From HGM04593 sp045647885 (GTDB taxonomy: Bacteria; Bacteroidota; Bacteroidia; Bacteroidales; Bacteroidaceae): 64,000 bases of DNA. The position numbers and the translations under genes were made by a program. The notes under the pieces were generated by a model. That model did not search any database. It saw only the letters and a program-made list of their open reading frames with translations, and was not told where the DNA came from. Within the stretch, counting starts at the first letter, position 1. Every line of letters begins with the position of its first letter. Of this stretch, positions 27,092 through 35,862 are shown piece after piece. The stretch spans positions 5,226 to 69,225 of the forward strand of contig JAZRMX010000019.1 in the NCBI GenBank assembly GCA_045647885.1, read 5' to 3'.

Positions 27092-28111
27092 ATGAAATTT
27101 GCGAGTCCCGAATATTTTTACCTGCTTATAATTATCCCCATAATTTGGGCGGTATATATATATACCAATTATAAAAGGAAGAAGAATTTGCAGGCCTATG
27201 GCGAAATGGATCTGTTGAAGAACCTTATGCCCGAGGTTTCAAATTATCGTCCCGGAATAAAATTCTGGCTGTCACTTGTGGCGCTTGCTCTCATTGTTGT
27301 GGTGCTTGCAAGACCACAGTTCGGCTCAAAGAAAGAGACAGTGAAGCGTCAAGGCATTGAGGTGGTTATAGCTTTGGATATTTCAAATTCAATGATGGCG
27401 CAGGATATTGCTCCCAATCGTCTGGAGAAGGCAAAAAAAATAATATCGCGTCTGATTGACAAATTTGAGAACGACAAAGTAGGTCTCATTGTCTTTGCCG
27501 GCGATGCCTTTGTGCAGTTGCCCATTACCAACGATTTCATATCGGCAAAAATGTTCCTTGAGACCATTACTCCGGCCCTTATCTCGCGTCAGGGTACCGA
27601 TATTGGCGGTGCCATAAGCCTTGCTATGAAAAGTTTTACTCCCAAAGAGGGTATAGGCAAGGCCATAATAGTGATTACCGACGGCGAGAACCACGAGGGT
27701 GGTGCCGAGGAGGCAGCACGCCTTGCAGCAGAGAAGGGTATGAACGTATATCTGCTTGGTGTAGGTTCGCTTGACGGTGCGCCCATTCCTGTTGAGGGCA
27801 CAAAGGATTATCGTCGCGACAAAGAAGGAAATGTTGTCGTTACAAAGCTCAATGAGGGGATGGCACAAACTATAGCGCAGGCAGGCAATGGCGCATACAT
27901 TCGTGTCGACAATACCAACAACGCCCAAAAACTGCTTGAAAGCGAGGTGAACAAATTGGCAAAGGCCGATGTGGAGACCGAAGTGTATACAGAGTTTAAC
28001 GAGCAGTTTGAGTTCGTTGCCTGGATTGCATTTCTGCTTTTGGTGGTGGAGTCACTGATACTCACCGGTAAAAGCCGCTGGACAAAGGATTTCAAACTTT
28101 TTGATAAATAA
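27092..28111 (+). CDS. batB: Aerotolerance protein BatB, VWA-domain membrane protein
   Basis: 339 residues with the same build as BatA: N-terminal membrane helices (residues about 9-24 and 59-73), then a VWA domain with intact MIDAS DISNS (96-100) and ITDGENHEGG, then a C-terminal hydrophobic segment (FVAWIAFLLLVVESLIL). The parallel text (MAQDIAPNRLEKAK here, LAMDLTPNRLEAAK in BatA) shows an ancient tandem duplication. It ends 4 bp before the best batC start. Confidence 0.92.
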   Translation: MKFASPEYFYLLIIIPIIWAVYIYTNYKRKKNLQAYGEMDLLKNLMPEVSNYRPGIKFWLSLVALALIVVVLARPQFGSKKETVKRQGIEVVIALDISNSMMAQDIAPNRLEKAKKIISRLIDKFENDKVGLIVFAGDAFVQLPITNDFISAKMFLETITPALISRQGTDIGGAISLAMKSFTPKEGIGKAIIVITDGENHEGGAEEAARLAAEKGMNVYLLGVGSLDGAPIPVEGTKDYRRDKEGNVVVTKLNEGMAQTIAQAGNGAYIRVDNTNNAQKLLESEVNKLAKADVETEVYTEFNEQFEFVAWIAFLLLVVESLILTGKSRWTKDFKLFDK

Positions 28112-28115
28112 CTAT

Positions 28116-28838
28116 ATGCCACATATGTTTAAAATTAAATATCTATTGCTGCTTTGCATCCTGTTCACTGCAGGAAATGCGGCCGCACAAAAGAGCTATC
28201 GCGAATATCTGAAAAGCGGTAACAGGCTGTATGCCGACAGTCTTTATGATAAGGCTGAAATAGAGTACCGCAAAGCGTTGGAAATAGATCCCAATGGCAG
28301 CCAGGCCTTGTATAACCTGGGTAACTCCTTGCTCTACCAGGAGAAAGCGCAGGATGCAATGGACCAGTATGTGATGGCCGAAAAACGTGAGACCGGAAAA
28401 AGCAACCTTGCACAGATACACCACAATATGGGGGTTATATGCCAGGCTTCAAAAGATTTTGCACAAGCAGTCGAGTATTATAAACAGTCGTTGCGCGAGA
28501 ATCCTCACGACCACGAAACACGTTATAACCTGGCTGTTGCAATGAAGCAGTTGAAGGACCAACAACAACAGCAACAACAGCAGCAACAGGAAAACAAAGA
28601 AGAAAATAAGCAGCAAGAACAACAGCAACAGCAACAACAGCAAGAGCAAAAAGAACAACAGGAGCAGCAACAGCAAGAACAACAACAGCAGCAGAACCAG
28701 CAAGAGAAGGATGAGGAGATGTCGAAAGAGAATGCCGAGCAGTTGCTGGAGTCGGCTATGCAGGACGAAAAGGATGTGCAGGAAAAAGTGAAGAAGATGA
28801 TGCAGATCCGTGGCCGCAAGCTAGACAAGGATTGGTAA
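28116..28838 (+). CDS. batC: BatC, exported TPR protein with a long Gln-rich tail
   Basis: About 240 residues from the ATG at 28116; another ATG at 28125 (MFKIKY) is also possible and the in-frame TTG at 28101 overlaps batB. A signal peptide ends near GNAAAQ. TPR motifs follow (YDKAEIEYRKALEIDPNG, SQALYNLGNSLLYQ, FAQAVEYYKQSLRENP). From about residue 149 to 200 the chain is almost entirely Gln with Glu, Lys and Asn, then a charged end (QDEKDVQEKVKKMMQIRGRK). The TPR part presumably holds BatA/BatB/BatD together. The Gln tract is coded by mixed CAA/CAG codons, so it is not a simple slippage run but may still vary in length. Confidence 0.88.
   Translation: MPHMFKIKYLLLLCILFTAGNAAAQKSYREYLKSGNRLYADSLYDKAEIEYRKALEIDPNGSQALYNLGNSLLYQEKAQDAMDQYVMAEKRETGKSNLAQIHHNMGVICQASKDFAQAVEYYKQSLRENPHDHETRYNLAVAMKQLKDQQQQQQQQQQENKEENKQQEQQQQQQQQEQKEQQEQQQQEQQQQQNQQEKDEEMSKENAEQLLESAMQDEKDVQEKVKKMMQIRGRKLDKDW
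28561..28708 (+). repeat. CAA/CAG low-complexity tract in batC
   Basis: About 148 bp of repeated CAA, CAG and GAA codons coding for the Gln/Glu-rich linker of BatC. Such tracts can expand or contract by recombination. Confidence 0.85.
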
Positions 28839-28933
28839 GCGAGTGGCTGCAAGTTTGCTTGTAACCGCAAAGAGCGTGTAATATTTTTAGCGCACTGGCG
28901 CAGAGAAACAGAGAAAGAAACAAACATTAGGAA

Positions 28934-30766
28934 ATGAAAAAAATATTTCTGACAACACTATTATTTTTGATTACGCTATCGGCAGTGTATGCCGACGACG
29001 TGTCGTTCACCACTTCGGCACCAAAGGCTGTGGCTGTGAATCAGCAATTCCGCTTGAAGTATACCGTAAACCGTCGTAATGTAAAGGAACCGAGAGTACC
29101 GAGTATTGAAAATTTCTCTATACTTGCCGGCCCCAACCGTTCGGAACAGTCTAGTACACAGATAATAAACGGAAATGTAACTTCCACTCAGTCGGTTACA
29201 TTCACATACGTTCTTGTAGCAGAGAAAGAGGGAGAATTCACAATTCCCGGTGCCACAATAACGGTTGATGGCAAGGAGATAACTTCCAATAAGGTGAACG
29301 TAAAGGTTTTACCCGAAGACAAAACAGCTGCTGTAGCCCAACAACAGAATGGTTCGTCGCAACGTAACCGTCGACAGCAGAGCAATGGTTCTGTGGAAAT
29401 TTCTGCCGACGACCTTTTTATGACCGCAACGCTCAACAAAACAAAAGTGGTGGAGCAAGAAGCTGTGCTGCTGACTTTTAAGATATATTCGGCAGTAAAC
29501 CTCACTTCGCTCAATGGTAAAATCCCCGACCTGAAAGGTTTTCAGATTCAGGAGGTGGAACTGCCTCAGGAGAAAGAGTGGCAGCTTGAACACTACAATG
29601 GAAGAAATTACCGTTCTATACTCTGGCAGCAATACGTGTTGTTCCCCCAACAGACGGGTGAGATAGAGATTCCCTCGGCTGTGTTTGAGGGAGTGGTTGC
29701 ACAGCAGGTACGTTCGTATGACCCGTTTGACTTTTTCGGAGGTTCTAATTTCGTGGAGGTGAAAAAGGATTTGCGTACTCCAAAACTCAAGTTGAATGTA
29801 CAGAAACTCCCCGATGGCAAGCCTGTCGGTTTCTCGGGTGCAGTGGGTTCTTTCAAAATATCTTCTTCGATAAACACAAATGAACTGAAAGCGAATGAGG
29901 CGGTAACCTTGCGTCTGACAATATCGGGTACTGGCAATATGAAGCTTATAAAGACACCCGAGGTTCAGTTCCCCGAGGATTTTGAGGTATACGACCCGAA
30001 GGTAGACAATAAATTCTCATTGCGCACGAATGGCTTTTCCGGCAACAAAGTGATTGAATACCTTGCCATACCCCGCTATGGTGGCGAATATACTATTCCT
30101 TCTATAAAGTTCTCTTATTTTGACATTGCAAGCAAGCAATACAAGACTCTTGAGACCGAAAGCTACAACTTAAAGGTTGAAAAGGGCAAGAGCGAGGAGA
30201 GTGCTACCGTTGCATCCTATGTCAGCAAAGAGGAATTGAAATTGCTGGGGCAGGATATCCGTTTTATTAAGCGTGGCGATGTTTCGTACAAGAAACGTGG
30301 CGATTATCTCTTTGCTTCGCGCAGCTATTATATATGGTATCTTGTACCACTCGTACTCTTTGTCGTGTACATAATGATGCATTACAAGGCTATGAGCGAA
30401 AACGCAAATATTGCGGCAATGCGCACAAAGAAGGCCAACAAAGTGGCTGTGAAACGTTTGAAGGTGGCAAAGAAACTGCTTAAGGATAACCGCAGAAATG
30501 AATTCTATGACGAAATTCTGAAGACTCTCTGGGGGTATATGAGCGACAAACTGAATATACCCGTGTCACAATTGTCGAAAGAAAACATTGCGGCAGAACT
30601 TGAAAAGAAGGCGGTGGAACAGCAACTTGTGGCAGAACTGCACGATATTCTCAACGAGTGCGAGTTTGCACGTTATGCTCCGGGCAATGCCAATGAAGCA
30701 ATGGATAAGGTGTATAATTTGTCTATTGCCGTAATCAGTAAAATGGAAAATTCAATTAAACAATAA
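28934..30766 (+). CDS. batD: BatD, oxygen-tolerance family protein
   Basis: 610 residues. A signal peptide ends near VYADD. The large periplasmic part has repeated Ig-like beta domains (VSFTTSAPKAVAVNQQFRL; GGSNFVEVKKDLRTP; GTGNMKLIKTPEVQFP). One transmembrane helix (YYIWYLVPLVLFVVYIMM, about 470-488) is followed by a basic cytosolic helical domain that includes RNEFYDEILKTLWGYMSDKL. This matches the BatD family. A gap of 95 bp separates it from batC, containing nothing I can interpret beyond an A-rich leader. Confidence 0.92.
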   Translation: MKKIFLTTLLFLITLSAVYADDVSFTTSAPKAVAVNQQFRLKYTVNRRNVKEPRVPSIENFSILAGPNRSEQSSTQIINGNVTSTQSVTFTYVLVAEKEGEFTIPGATITVDGKEITSNKVNVKVLPEDKTAAVAQQQNGSSQRNRRQQSNGSVEISADDLFMTATLNKTKVVEQEAVLLTFKIYSAVNLTSLNGKIPDLKGFQIQEVELPQEKEWQLEHYNGRNYRSILWQQYVLFPQQTGEIEIPSAVFEGVVAQQVRSYDPFDFFGGSNFVEVKKDLRTPKLKLNVQKLPDGKPVGFSGAVGSFKISSSINTNELKANEAVTLRLTISGTGNMKLIKTPEVQFPEDFEVYDPKVDNKFSLRTNGFSGNKVIEYLAIPRYGGEYTIPSIKFSYFDIASKQYKTLETESYNLKVEKGKSEESATVASYVSKEELKLLGQDIRFIKRGDVSYKKRGDYLFASRSYYIWYLVPLVLFVVYIMMHYKAMSENANIAAMRTKKANKVAVKRLKVAKKLLKDNRRNEFYDEILKTLWGYMSDKLNIPVSQLSKENIAAELEKKAVEQQLVAELHDILNECEFARYAPGNANEAMDKVYNLSIAVISKMENSIKQ

Positions 30767-30767
30767 T

Positions 30768-31547
30768 ATGAAGAAGATAACAGCATATATATTTCTCTCA
30801 CTTTTTGCCGTAGTGGCATTTGCGCAGGACGGCGTTTCAGGCGCTACCGAGCAAATGTTGACAAAAAGCCTTGCCGACAGTTTCTATATGATCAATGATT
30901 ACAAGGAGGCCATCTATATATATGAGCAGCTTCTGCAGAAAGAGGGCGAGTCGGCCGATGTCTATTACAACCTCGGTAATTCATATTACAAGAGCGACGA
31001 GGTGGCAAAAGCCATTCTTAACTACGAAAGGGCATTGTTGCTATCTCCTGCCGATAAGGATGTAGAGTTCAACCTTGCCATAGCAAAAAGCAAGACTGTT
31101 GACAAGGTGAACGAACCTTATGAACTCTTCTTCATCTCCTGGATTGTTGCAGTTGTGAATCTTATGGGCATTTCGGCTTGGTCTGTAATGGCTGTAGTCT
31201 TTTTCCTTGTGCTTCTTACGGCGTTGTTGTTTTTCCTTTTCAGCAAGAATGTGGCGGTGAAGAAAATCACCTTCTTTGTTTCGCTTGCAGCACTCATAGT
31301 TACAATCTTTGCAAATATGGCGGCTCTTCACCACCATACTTACCTCACCAAAAGGGAGGCTGCAATAATAATGATACCCAGTGTTACAGCAAAGAGTACT
31401 CCCGATGTTTCAGGAACCGACCTTTTTGTAATTCACGAAGGACGTAAGGTGCAAATTGTGGATGACACAATGAAGGGATGGAAAGAAATAGAACTTGAAG
31501 ACGGTACAAAAGGATGGGTACCCACCGGCGCTTTGGAGAAAATTTAG
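30768..31547 (+). CDS. batE: BatE, TPR and SH3-domain membrane protein
   Basis: 259 residues, starting one base after the batD stop. Signal peptide (VVAFAQ), two TPR units (YKEAIYIYEQLLQKEGESADV; YYKSDEVAKAILNYERALLL), two membrane helices (residues about 120-180) and a C-terminal bacterial SH3 domain (EGRKVQIVDDTMKGWKEIEL, then GTKGWVPTGALEKI). This is the BatE layout. The SH3 domain faces the periplasm and may touch peptidoglycan or partner proteins. Confidence 0.92.
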   Translation: MKKITAYIFLSLFAVVAFAQDGVSGATEQMLTKSLADSFYMINDYKEAIYIYEQLLQKEGESADVYYNLGNSYYKSDEVAKAILNYERALLLSPADKDVEFNLAIAKSKTVDKVNEPYELFFISWIVAVVNLMGISAWSVMAVVFFLVLLTALLFFLFSKNVAVKKITFFVSLAALIVTIFANMAALHHHTYLTKREAAIIMIPSVTAKSTPDVSGTDLFVIHEGRKVQIVDDTMKGWKEIELEDGTKGWVPTGALEKI

Positions 31548-31559
31548 AATAATTGATGT

Positions 31560-32258
31560 ATGTACACTATACAGGAAATAATTGATATGGATAACCATTT
31601 GCTGCAGACAGTGAGTGGTGGAGGTTCGGCTTTCTTTGATGGCTGCATAAATGCCTATGTAACTCCCTGGCTGTGGTTGCCGTTGACGTTGGCACTCTTG
31701 TATGTGTTGCTCAAGAATAACAGTTTCAAGAGTTTTTCTGTGATAATTCTGTTGGTGGCGGCAATGCTTGGATTTTCTTACCTGCTTACAATATTCCTGC
31801 TGCAACCACTTTCCGATTATTTACGTTCAATATATAATACCGAGGCTTTGAACCTTCTCGACACTCTCAATTTCTACAGAGCAAAGAATGGTTCTCTGCT
31901 GGTATTGGCAACGATGGTTTCATCGCTTGCCCTGTTTTTGATGCTGCTTATCAGACATTGGGCTTTCAACATTTCGTTGTTCCTGTGGGCGGCTATATAT
32001 TGTTTTGCCGGGGTTTATACTGCAGCGAACTACCCTTGGGATATAGTGGTGGGTATATTGTTGGGAGCTTTGTGCGCCATTGCTGCCTTTAGAATATATG
32101 GCAGCTATATGAAAAAACAGAGAGTGCGTCGCGACTGGGTGAGCAACCGCTATACAAAAAGCGGTTACGAGGTTTCCGACATTTATTTGTTGCTTGTATT
32201 CCTGTATGCCACATTCGTGGCAACACCCATTGTCTCGTTCTTCATTATGCCTCACTAA
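31560..32258 (+). CDS. PAP2-superfamily-like membrane protein lacking catalytic residues
   Basis: 232 residues with about five membrane helices in the PAP2 order. In active PAP2 phosphatases the motifs are KxxxxxxRP, PSGH/SAH and SRxxxxxHxxxD. Here the matching places read LLQPLSDYLRSIYN (Lys and RP lost), FYRAKNGSLLVLAT (His replaced by Gly) and AGVYTAANYPWDIVVG (Ser, Arg and His replaced; Asp kept). The fold therefore seems kept while phosphatase activity is probably lost. It is 12 bp after batE and probably cotranscribed with the Bat genes. Its stop overlaps the convergent gene by 4 bp. It could bind a lipid phosphate without cleaving it (inference). Confidence 0.75.
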   Translation: MYTIQEIIDMDNHLLQTVSGGGSAFFDGCINAYVTPWLWLPLTLALLYVLLKNNSFKSFSVIILLVAAMLGFSYLLTIFLLQPLSDYLRSIYNTEALNLLDTLNFYRAKNGSLLVLATMVSSLALFLMLLIRHWAFNISLFLWAAIYCFAGVYTAANYPWDIVVGILLGALCAIAAFRIYGSYMKKQRVRRDWVSNRYTKSGYEVSDIYLLLVFLYATFVATPIVSFFIMPH

Positions 32259-32752
32259 TAGAGCGTAATGAATTCGTAGCTATTGCCGGTGATTGAGAGG
32301 TAACGCATAAATTCTTCCTGCGATATTACCACTGTGGCGCGGTTGTCGTTGGGGTGGAAACTTAATGATGCCTCTTTTCGCAGATTCTCGTCGATGAACA
32401 GATGAACGTGGTTCTCTGTGTCATTTATAAGCCCGAATGGCGAAACGGAACCGGGCTGCAATCCCAAATATTTTTCCATTCGCTGGGGAGAGGCAAAGGA
32501 TAGCTTGCCTTGATGAAGCAATTGCTCCAGGTCGTGTATGGCAAGGTCGCGTTCGCAATCGAGTACCACCAGGTAATGCCTGTTGCCCTTATGGTTCCTG
32601 AAGAAGAGATTCTTGCAATGTTTCGACCCGTCGGCTCTCCATTGGGTGCGTGCAATTTCTATGGTTGGCGCCTCTTTATGGGTGTACCACTCATATTCTA
32701 TTTGGTTGCCATTAAGGAACTCCAGTACTTTTTCAATGCGTTCACTCTCCAT
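32255..32752 (-). CDS. proX: Prolyl-tRNA editing protein, YbaK/ProX family
   Basis: 165 residues, the size of free-standing INS-type editing domains. Lys47 in KHCKNLFFRN corresponds to the conserved catalytic Lys of the family, and SFASPQRMEKYLGLQPGSVSPFGL is the typical substrate-pocket text. These proteins hydrolyse Ala or Cys wrongly attached to tRNA-Pro. The sequence (GSKHCKNLFFRN, then HYLVVLDCERDLAI) is closer to the ProX/PrdX branch than to YbaK. It has its own TATCTTCG promoter at 32768-32775. Confidence 0.88.
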   Translation of the reverse strand: MESERIEKVLEFLNGNQIEYEWYTHKEAPTIEIARTQWRADGSKHCKNLFFRNHKGNRHYLVVLDCERDLAIHDLEQLLHQGKLSFASPQRMEKYLGLQPGSVSPFGLINDTENHVHLFIDENLRKEASLSFHPNDNRATVVISQEEFMRYLSITGNSYEFITLY

Positions 32753-32767
32753 GCTTTTTGTTTTCCG

Positions 32768-32775
32768 CGAAGATA
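32768..32775 (-). promoter_or_regulatory. -7 box TATCTTCG for the tRNA editing gene
   Basis: On the minus strand, 16 bp before the ATG at 32752; same TTCG variant as at 32874, 47784 and 55823. Confidence 0.5.
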
Positions 32776-32873
32776 GGTATAAAATCCTTTCTCAGTATAA
32801 CTTCGGGCTTCAAAATAGTCTTAATTTTATTAAATTATTTCCGATAGGGCCAGTACAAGTGGATTTAATTGAG

Positions 32874-32881
32874 TATCTTCG
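32874..32881 (+). promoter_or_regulatory. -7 box TATCTTCG for the M16 protease gene
   Basis: 34 bp before the ATG at 32915, diverging from the promoter at 32768. Confidence 0.5.
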
Positions 32882-32914
32882 CAAAGATTTATAGCAAACG
32901 ATAAAACTACTTAT

Positions 32915-35731
32915 ATGAGAACTAAAATCAAACAGATGGTGCTGGTAATGGTGGCCCTGCTTTCGGCCTTGCAGATATCGGCACAAGCCAATTTTAAGAA
33001 TTTGCCCACAGACCCGGCTGTACGTGTCGGCAAACTGAAGAATGGGTTGACTTATTACATCCGTCACAATGCGGAGCCCGAGAACAAAGTAAACTTCTAT
33101 ATTGCACAGAAGGTGGGTTCCATTCAAGAGAATGACGACCAGCGTGGACTTGCCCATTTCCTGGAGCATATGTGTTTTAACGGAACCGAACATTTCCCCG
33201 GCAATGGTCTTATAAATTATCTTGAAACCATTGGAGTGAAATTCGGTGTAAATCTTAACGCTTACACCTCAATAGAGGAGACTGTGTACAATATCAACGA
33301 TGTGCCGGTTGAAACAGCAGGGGCTATTGATTCCTGCTTGTGGATTCTCCGTGACTGGGCCGACGGTCTTACTCTCGATGGCGAGGAGATTGACAAGGAG
33401 CGCGGTGTTATTCACGAGGAGTGGCGACAGAGAAGCAATGCCATCTCGCGTATGTTCGACCAGGTACTTCCCATTGCTTATCAGGGCGAGAAATATGCTT
33501 ATCGCATGCCTATCGGTACAATGGAGATAATAGACAATTTTCCTCATCAGGCTTTGCGCGATTACTACGAGAAGTGGTACCGCCCCGACCTGCAGGGTAT
33601 TATCGTGGTGGGAGATATTGACGTAGACGATATTGAGAAGAAGATTAAAAAGATATTCAAGGGTATCAAGAAGGCCGACAAGAACGCTGCTGAGAGAATC
33701 TATTACCCCGTTTCGGACAACAAGGAGTTTATCTTTGCACAGGGTACCGACAAAGAACAGCAAAATTACGCTTTGCAGTTGTATTTCAAGCGCGAAGCTG
33801 CTCCGCGTGAAATACGCAACACAAGAGAGTATAAAAGTGCCGAGACCAAAATGGAAATGGTACTCGATATGTTGAACAGCCGTTTTGCCGAGATTTTAAT
33901 GAAGGATAATCCTCCATACCTGAGCGCAGGTGCAGGCGATGGTTCTTTCATCCTCTCAAGTACTAAAGAGGCATTTTATTTTGCTTTAAGCTGTAAGGTT
34001 GATAAAATAAACGAGGCATTGCCTTATGCTTTGTGCGAGTTTGAGCGTGCAAAACGTTTCGGCTTTACCGAAAGTGAGTTGCAACGCGAAAAGGCATCAA
34101 TGCTTGCTGCCATAGAGAATATATACGCCGAGCGCAACAAGACCTCCAACGACTCTTATGCACAGGAGTATATAAGTAATTTCCTTGACAACCAGTCGAT
34201 AATGTCAATAGAGGACGCCTGTGCGTTGATGAAAGAGATAGTGGAAGGTGTTACACTTGAGGAGATAAACACCTTGTTGTCTGCTGCGTGTGGTAAGGAG
34301 AATCGCGTGGCAATATCTCTTGCTCCCGCAAACGACAGCATTGCATACCCTGTAAAGGAGGATATTGAAATGTTGCTGGCTGCCGTGGAACAGGCCACTC
34401 TCCAGCCCTATGTCGACACAATGAACGATGCTCCTTTGTTGGAGGTATTGCCCGAGGGTGGCAAGATTGTAAGCAGTGAAGAGGGTATATGGAATTCAAC
34501 CGTCTGGACATTGTCTAACGGTATAAAGGTCGTGGTAAAGCCCACTGATTATGCAGCCGACAATATCTCACTCCTTGGTTATAGCTACGGCGGTACAAGC
34601 CGTTATCCCGACAGCGACAGAGTGAATCTCTCTCTTCTCGGTTCGGTAATGCAGCTTGGTGGTGTGGGAGAATTTGATGCTATGCAGTTGAACAAGAAAC
34701 TGGCCGGCAGCACAGCCTACGCTAAAACAGGAGCATCTGCATTCCACGACCAGGTAAGCGGCAGTTGTTCGCCCAAAGACCTTGAGGATATGATGCAACT
34801 CCTTTATCTCCGCTTTACGTCACCCCGTAAGGACGAGGCTGCTCTCGATGGCTTCAAGACTCGTATGTACGGTTCTTTGAAGGACCGTAACCTTAATCCT
34901 ATGACTGCGCTGAATGACACACTCAACAAGGCAATGTTTGGTGGTCACCCAAGAATGTTACCATTGCTTGCTGACGATGTAAACAGCATTGACTACGACA
35001 GAATCATAGAGATTTACAATGACCGTTTCTGCGATGCAGGTGATTTCGTCTTTGTGATTGTAGGAAATATTGATATCGAAACCTTGAAACCTATGGTGGA
35101 AAGATATATCGGTGGCTTGCCCTCTAACGGCCGTAAAGAGGAGCTGTATGACCACAAGATTGGGGTTCGCAGAGGTGTTTATACCAACAACTTCTCACGC
35201 AAGATGGAGACACCTACCGGTATCGAGGTTTTGATGTATTCTGGCGATATTGAAGCTACCTTGCAGAACACCATTAAAATGAGTTTCATAGAGCAGATAA
35301 TGACTCTCCTCTACACAAGCGAGGTTCGCGAGAAAGAGGGTGGTACATACGGTGTAGGTGTGCAGGGTGAGATTGAGCGCTTGCCTAAAGGTGAATTTAT
35401 GCTCACTATTCAGTTCAAAATGGCTCCTGAACGTCGCGAGGAACTTACAAATATAATTATCTCGCAATTGAAAAAGGTTGCAACCGATGGCCCCTCGAGC
35501 GAGTATATAGAGAAAGTACGCAGCTATATGCTGAAGACTTTTGACGAAAGTGAGAAGAAGAACGAAGCCTGGATGGAGTGGTTGCTCTCATACTATTTCT
35601 ATGGCGACGACTTCTATACCGAATATAAGAATATTGTAAACTCCATTACCGCTGAGGAGCTACGCAAGTTCCTTGCCTATATTATTGAACAAGGCAACTT
35701 AATTGAGGTAAGTATGCTGCCGGAGAATTAA
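32915..35731 (+). CDS. M16 family zinc metalloprotease (pitrilysin/insulinase type), exported
   Basis: 938 residues, a signal peptide ending near ISAQA, then two homologous M16 halves. The inverted zinc motif HFLEH is at residues 81-85, with the downstream Glu region EETVYNINDVP. The second half (from about residue 510) has the catalytically silent M16 fold (NGIKVVVKPTDYAADNISLLG) and the C-terminal ITAEELRKFLAYI. Full-length two-domain M16 proteins degrade peptides within a closed chamber. It is predicted periplasmic and probably clears small peptides. A two-hairpin terminator follows. Confidence 0.92.
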   Translation: MRTKIKQMVLVMVALLSALQISAQANFKNLPTDPAVRVGKLKNGLTYYIRHNAEPENKVNFYIAQKVGSIQENDDQRGLAHFLEHMCFNGTEHFPGNGLINYLETIGVKFGVNLNAYTSIEETVYNINDVPVETAGAIDSCLWILRDWADGLTLDGEEIDKERGVIHEEWRQRSNAISRMFDQVLPIAYQGEKYAYRMPIGTMEIIDNFPHQALRDYYEKWYRPDLQGIIVVGDIDVDDIEKKIKKIFKGIKKADKNAAERIYYPVSDNKEFIFAQGTDKEQQNYALQLYFKREAAPREIRNTREYKSAETKMEMVLDMLNSRFAEILMKDNPPYLSAGAGDGSFILSSTKEAFYFALSCKVDKINEALPYALCEFERAKRFGFTESELQREKASMLAAIENIYAERNKTSNDSYAQEYISNFLDNQSIMSIEDACALMKEIVEGVTLEEINTLLSAACGKENRVAISLAPANDSIAYPVKEDIEMLLAAVEQATLQPYVDTMNDAPLLEVLPEGGKIVSSEEGIWNSTVWTLSNGIKVVVKPTDYAADNISLLGYSYGGTSRYPDSDRVNLSLLGSVMQLGGVGEFDAMQLNKKLAGSTAYAKTGASAFHDQVSGSCSPKDLEDMMQLLYLRFTSPRKDEAALDGFKTRMYGSLKDRNLNPMTALNDTLNKAMFGGHPRMLPLLADDVNSIDYDRIIEIYNDRFCDAGDFVFVIVGNIDIETLKPMVERYIGGLPSNGRKEELYDHKIGVRRGVYTNNFSRKMETPTGIEVLMYSGDIEATLQNTIKMSFIEQIMTLLYTSEVREKEGGTYGVGVQGEIERLPKGEFMLTIQFKMAPERREELTNIIISQLKKVATDGPSSEYIEKVRSYMLKTFDESEKKNEAWMEWLLSYYFYGDDFYTEYKNIVNSITAEELRKFLAYIIEQGNLIEVSMLPEN

Positions 35732-35764
35732 AGAATAAAAGATTCAAAACTCTGAAATGTAATA

Positions 35765-35847
35765 GGGTTGACTAAAAAGAGCCTTTTTAGTCAATGCCAA
35801 ACAGATGAGGATGACTCAAAAGTTTTTTTGAGTCATCTTCATCTGTT
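35765..35847 (+). repeat. Tandem-hairpin repeat, copy A (terminator of the M16 gene)
   Basis: Two hairpins. The first (35768-35794) is a perfect 12-bp stem, TTGACTAAAAAG with its complement. The second (35799-35847) has about 22 paired bases around a CTCAAAAG-TTTTGAG core. The same arrangement recurs at 43669-43741 with different arms but the same core, so this is a dispersed family. It follows the M16 stop and lies before a convergent gene, so it serves both as terminator. Confidence 0.7.
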
Positions 35848-35862
35848 TATAAAGGAATCGGT

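Noticed and set aside
28449..28703. Leu-rich minus-strand open frame
   Set aside because: Antisense of the Gln-codon tract in batC.
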